From Volvox africanus (lineage: Eukaryota > Chlorophyta > Chlorophyceae > Chlamydomonadales > Volvocaceae), in contig BSDZ01000013.1 of NCBI GenBank assembly GCA_030268105.1, positions 725,001 to 789,000 on the forward strand: a stretch of 64,000 nucleotides of DNA, written 5' to 3'. The notes under the pieces were generated by a model. That model did no database searches and had not been told where the DNA came from. It saw nothing but the letters and a program-made list of their open reading frames with translations. Below are positions 61,101-64,000 of this stretch, piece by piece. Every line of letters starts with the position of its first letter. The stretch's first letter is position 1. A program made the position numbers and the translations under genes.

Positions 61101-64000
61101 GCGCCGTCAGGACGGTCGAGGTGACTGACGCTGGCGGCGCCGTCAGGACGGTCGAGGTGACTGACGCTGGCGGCGCCGTCAGGACGGTCGAGGGGACTGA
61201 CGCTGGCGGCGCCGTCAGGACGGCCGATGTGACTGACGCTGGCGGCGCCGCCAGGACGGTCGAGGGGACTGACGCTGGCGGCGCCGTCAGGACGGTCGAG
61301 GGGACTGACGCTGGCGGCGCCGTCAGGACGGCCGATGTGACTGACGCTGGCGGCGCCGTCAGGACGGTCGAGGGGACTGACGCTGGCGGCGCCGCCAGGA
61401 CGGTCGAGGGGACTGACGCTGGCGGCGCCGTCAGGACGGCCGATGTGACTGACGCTGGCGGCGCCGTCAGGACGGCCGATGTGACTGACGCTGGCGGCGC
61501 CGTCAGGACGGCCGAGGTGACTGACGCTGGCGGCGCCGTCAGGACGGTCGAGGGGACTGACGCTGGCGGCGCCGTCAGGACGGTCGAGGTGACTGACGCT
61601 GGCGGCGCCGTCAGGACGGCCGATGTGACTGACGCTGGCGGCGCCGCCAGGACGGTCGAGGGGACTGACGCTGGCGGCGCCGTCAGGACGGTCGAGGTGA
61701 CTGACGCTGGCGGCGCCGTCAGGACGGCCGATGTGACTGACGCTGGCGGCGCCGTCAGGACGGTCGAGGGGACTGACGCTGGCGGCGCCGCCAGGACGGT
61801 CGAGGGGACTGACGCTGGCGGCGCCGTCAGGACGGCCGATGTGACTGACGCTGGCGGCGCCGTCAGGACGGCCGATGTGACTGACGCTGGCGGCGCCGTC
61901 AGGACGGCCGAGGTGACTGACGCTGGCGGCGCCGTCAGGACGGTCGAGGGGACTGACGCTGGCGGCGCCGTCAGGACGGTCGAGGGGACTGACGCTGGCG
62001 GCGCCGTCAGGACGGTCGAGGGGACTGACGCTGGCGGCGCCGTCAGGACGGCCGAGGTGACTGACGCTGGCGGCGCCATCAGGACGGCCGAGGTGACTGA
62101 CGCTGGCGGCGCCGTCAGGGCGGCCGACGGGACCGCCACTGGGGGTTCCGCTGATGGCACTGCGGCCCATCTGAACCTTCCCGCGATTCCAGATTCCACC
62201 CGGAGCGCAGCCGGCGTCGTAGCTGCTCCCTCCATTAAGGGCGGTTTTGAAGACGGGGGGTCAGCTCCGGAAACAGCTGGCCCGGCTGCGAATACACCCG
62301 CTGCGGTAGGGGTGGCAGGGGAGTTCGTCAGAGCCGCTGAAGCCCCCGAGGACACGCGCCGTACTCATGGTGTCATGAACCAGGATATTGACGCAGCGCC
62401 GAGTGGCGAGATCGCGGCTGCTGAAGCGAACCCGGCTGCGGAGTCGCTGACAGCTGCGAATTGCGACCGTGAAGTGGGGCTCGCTACTGCCGCTGCTGCT
62501 GCTATTGCCGGTGTTACTGCCCCTGAAGTGGTGTCAATGGCAGCTGCAGCAGCGGTCGTTGCGCTAAGAAGCAATCTTCGAGGCAGTCCTATTAAAGAGG
62601 CTGGTGGTGCACAGAGACCCCACATCCAGAGCCTGTCGCGTGAAGGGTCTGATGCGGTATTGCCCGTGATGAGTGGCTCAACCGGGAGCGTCGTACTGTG
62701 CGGGAATGGCAGTACCGTGGCGGACGTTGCCGTTGATGCTGTTCCCGAGCGACGAAAGAGAGGAACCGAAAACGCCGCGGCCAGTGGAGCGGCAGGGAAG
62801 CTGGCCCCATGGGCCTTATCGAATACCCATCATCTACACCAACTCCCCGCGAGCTCAGTGGTGCGGGGCCGGTCGGCAGTGAGGAACATCGTACCCGAGC
62901 CGAGTGGTGGCGAAGGCGGAGGCGGTAGCACCAGCGCTGAAACTTCCTCGTCGCAGCGAGCGGAAGCTGTGGCACCACTGGCGGAGGTAGCAGCGGCAGC
63001 GGAAGTAGGGCGGTCGACGGTGGCAGCGGCGGCGCCAGCTGCCGTCGTCACTGCAGCTGCGCCTGCATTGGAAGGACCTTGCGAGAAGGATGCTCTGCGA
63101 CAACGGAGTAGCCGAACAACTAGCCCAGCCGCTAGCCTAGCCGTCAACAACCGCGGCAACGTGACAGTTGTGGAGGCGGAGATAACATACGGCGGGGATA
63201 AGGTCGGCGGCGCCGACGGTAATGCTGGCGGTGTAGTTCATGACGTGGAAGGCAGCGGTGGTGGTGCCGCCGCCACCGTTGCCGCTGCCGCGCGCATTGG
63301 TTGCAGCGGCAGTAGTGCACCGTCGGTAGCGGCAGTGGCGGTGGGCCCCGTCGCGCCGCCAGGCTCCGAAGGCAATCCGCACCTGGCGATCCAAAGTTGC
63401 TTCAGTCCAAAGACCGGGTTGCCGCCGCACTTTATGTCATCCGTGTTGCGGAGGGACCCTGATGTAGACGGTTACGGCGGTGGACGCGTGAACCCCAAAC
63501 CTCACGCGCACGGCCGCTTTTCTGAGGCGCTGGCCCCCACAGGGACGAAGGCGGAGGCGAAGACAGATCCCAGGGGCGTCGCCGCTGGCGACGGCGCCGG
63601 CAGCCTTGGAATGGACGTAGGTGCAGGTTCGATGCCGCGGCCGCGGCCGACGACACTCGCTACACGTTGGGCGGGCATGAGCCAACATGTCTCATGCCTC
63701 AAAGATTTGCAGCAGCAGCGGCGGCAGCAGGAGGCGGTAGGGGAACAAGACTTGGAAGTTTTCCGTGAGGAGCAGGCGGGGAGCTGGCGGCGGCGGCGGG
63801 TGCAGTGGCGGCAGGAAGACAGGCATGATGGACAAGTACGGCGAGCATCCAGAAGTCCACGTCGGGGAAGGGACGGTTGCCATTCCCCGAGCCCTCGAGT
63901 CCGCGACAATGGGGAAAAGAATGGGCAGCGGTGGCGGTCCAGGAGCCCCCGCCGCCCTGACGGCGCCCGCGCGCGGGACACTGACGCGGCGGAATATGGC
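52172..64000 (+). CDS. Giant PHD-finger / GNAT acetyltransferase, IDM1/ROS4-like (cut by right edge)
   Basis: Eight exons so far: 52172-52207, 52320-52919, 53130-53360, 54025-54712, 54853-55936, 56118-57639, 57839-58198, 58553 to beyond 64000. All phases agree; 3323 residues are visible. The N-terminus MDEFYCRACYNE joins EDLIACDACGACYHRRCVEA and later DWFCPACRCVRC, a PHD finger with a long loop insert. After Ala- and Gln-rich regions comes a second zinc-type segment (FVCAVRCICCSRPCHVGCL ... GEFICGSECRALMRALQQL). A GNAT fold follows: DLEVCMGVFADG, then LAALLWVEERVGGVVLVHVY, HPRFGSYGPNLGALLLCTLE, SALSHAGVRTVLLGL and WLDGLGYTPA. This PHD, second zinc segment, GNAT order is that of plant IDM1-type histone acetyltransferases, which protect loci from DNA methylation; nuclear chromatin action is inferred. 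The remaining 1816 codons are Ala/Pro-rich, with a 12-residue repeat array and an RS-rich stretch (RRASRSPRRGR; RSRSPRRP). The first exon may not be the true start. Confidence 0.8.
55190..55560. repeat. Glutamine-rich CAG/CAA tract in the PHD-GNAT gene
   Basis: About 120 codons in exon 5 dominated by CAG and CAA, with a recurring PEAQPQQP motif spaced at roughly 20-25 residues. Codon mixing shows selection at protein level or old age of the repeat. Antisense frames of poly-Leu and poly-Cys/Ala are shadows of it. Confidence 0.9.
61049..62128 (+). repeat. 36-bp coding minisatellite, 30 units, in the PHD-GNAT gene
   Basis: Thirty tandem 36-bp units encode a 12-residue motif, [V/G]TDAGGA[V/A/I]RT[V/A][E/D]. 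All are in the frame of the last visible exon. Unit variants recur in blocks: units 9-15 and units 20-26 have the same order of variants, an offset of 11 units (396 bases). The reverse-strand frames (GRPDGAASVSPL and APPASVPSTVLT types) are artefacts. There are no spacers, so it is not CRISPR. Confidence 0.95.

Noticed and set aside
60734..62355. Long minus-strand frames of 455-478 codons with GRPDGAASVS or TAPPASVPS repeats
   Set aside because: They are antisense shadows of the 36-bp coding array, whose period is a multiple of three and keeps all frames open. The plus-strand frame continues for 5.4 kb and joins a domain-bearing gene in phase.

Overview
The window is nuclear DNA from a green alga, most likely a volvocine (Volvox, Pleodorina, Gonium or Chlamydomonas type). 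The reasons are: intron-rich genes with introns of a few hundred bases; very long Gly/Ala/Gln/Pro low-complexity inserts inside conserved domains; the flagellar dynein-assembly gene ODA7/DNAAF1; TGTAA, the usual volvocine poly(A) signal, downstream of at least two genes; abundant micro- and minisatellites; and decayed Ty3/gypsy chromovirus remnants. No bacterial operon, CRISPR array or organellar gene was seen. Gene models were built by hand from reading frames, domain similarity, GT/AG splice sites and intron-phase agreement. They have no transcript support.

Eight principal genes lie on strictly alternating strands, forming four head-to-head pairs. (1) The 5' end of a SAC1-like phosphoinositide phosphatase (minus, cut by the left edge). 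(2) A 1453-aa TKL-type protein kinase with an MGCxCS N-terminus and a catalytic domain split by a huge low-complexity insert (plus, 3705-10511). (3) An FAD-dependent amine/polyamine oxidase (minus, 17259-21789). (4) ODA7/DNAAF1, an LRR protein for outer-arm dynein assembly (plus, 22179-28206). (5) An F-box/leucine-rich-repeat protein of about 1640 aa (minus, 33216-41362, with a further LRR-like exon beyond an in-frame TGA). (6) Pinin, a spliceosome/exon-junction protein (plus, 42142-46985). (7) An intronless organellar ribosomal protein bL21 (minus, 50456-51475). (8) A giant PHD-finger/GNAT protein resembling plant IDM1/ROS4 (plus, from 52172 past the right edge). Its last visible exon is an open frame of 5448 bases carrying 30 tandem 36-bp coding repeats and an RS-rich segment.

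Spaces between convergent genes are gene-poor. About 10.5-17.2 kb holds minisatellites, 28.2-32.7 kb shows no recognisable gene, and 47-50.4 kb holds two eroded Ty3/gypsy pol 3' ends with chromodomain sequence. Simple repeats sit mainly in introns: GGGCA and TGCCTCA in the kinase gene, GACATA in ODA7, and ATAAAC in the F-box gene. The genes do not form one pathway. They are ordinary nuclear functions: signalling, dynein assembly, ubiquitin-adaptor type, RNA processing, organelle translation and chromatin. The most unusual material is the giant PHD-GNAT gene with its nested repeat array, the split kinase, the damaged-looking 3' end of the F-box gene, and the chromovirus relics.
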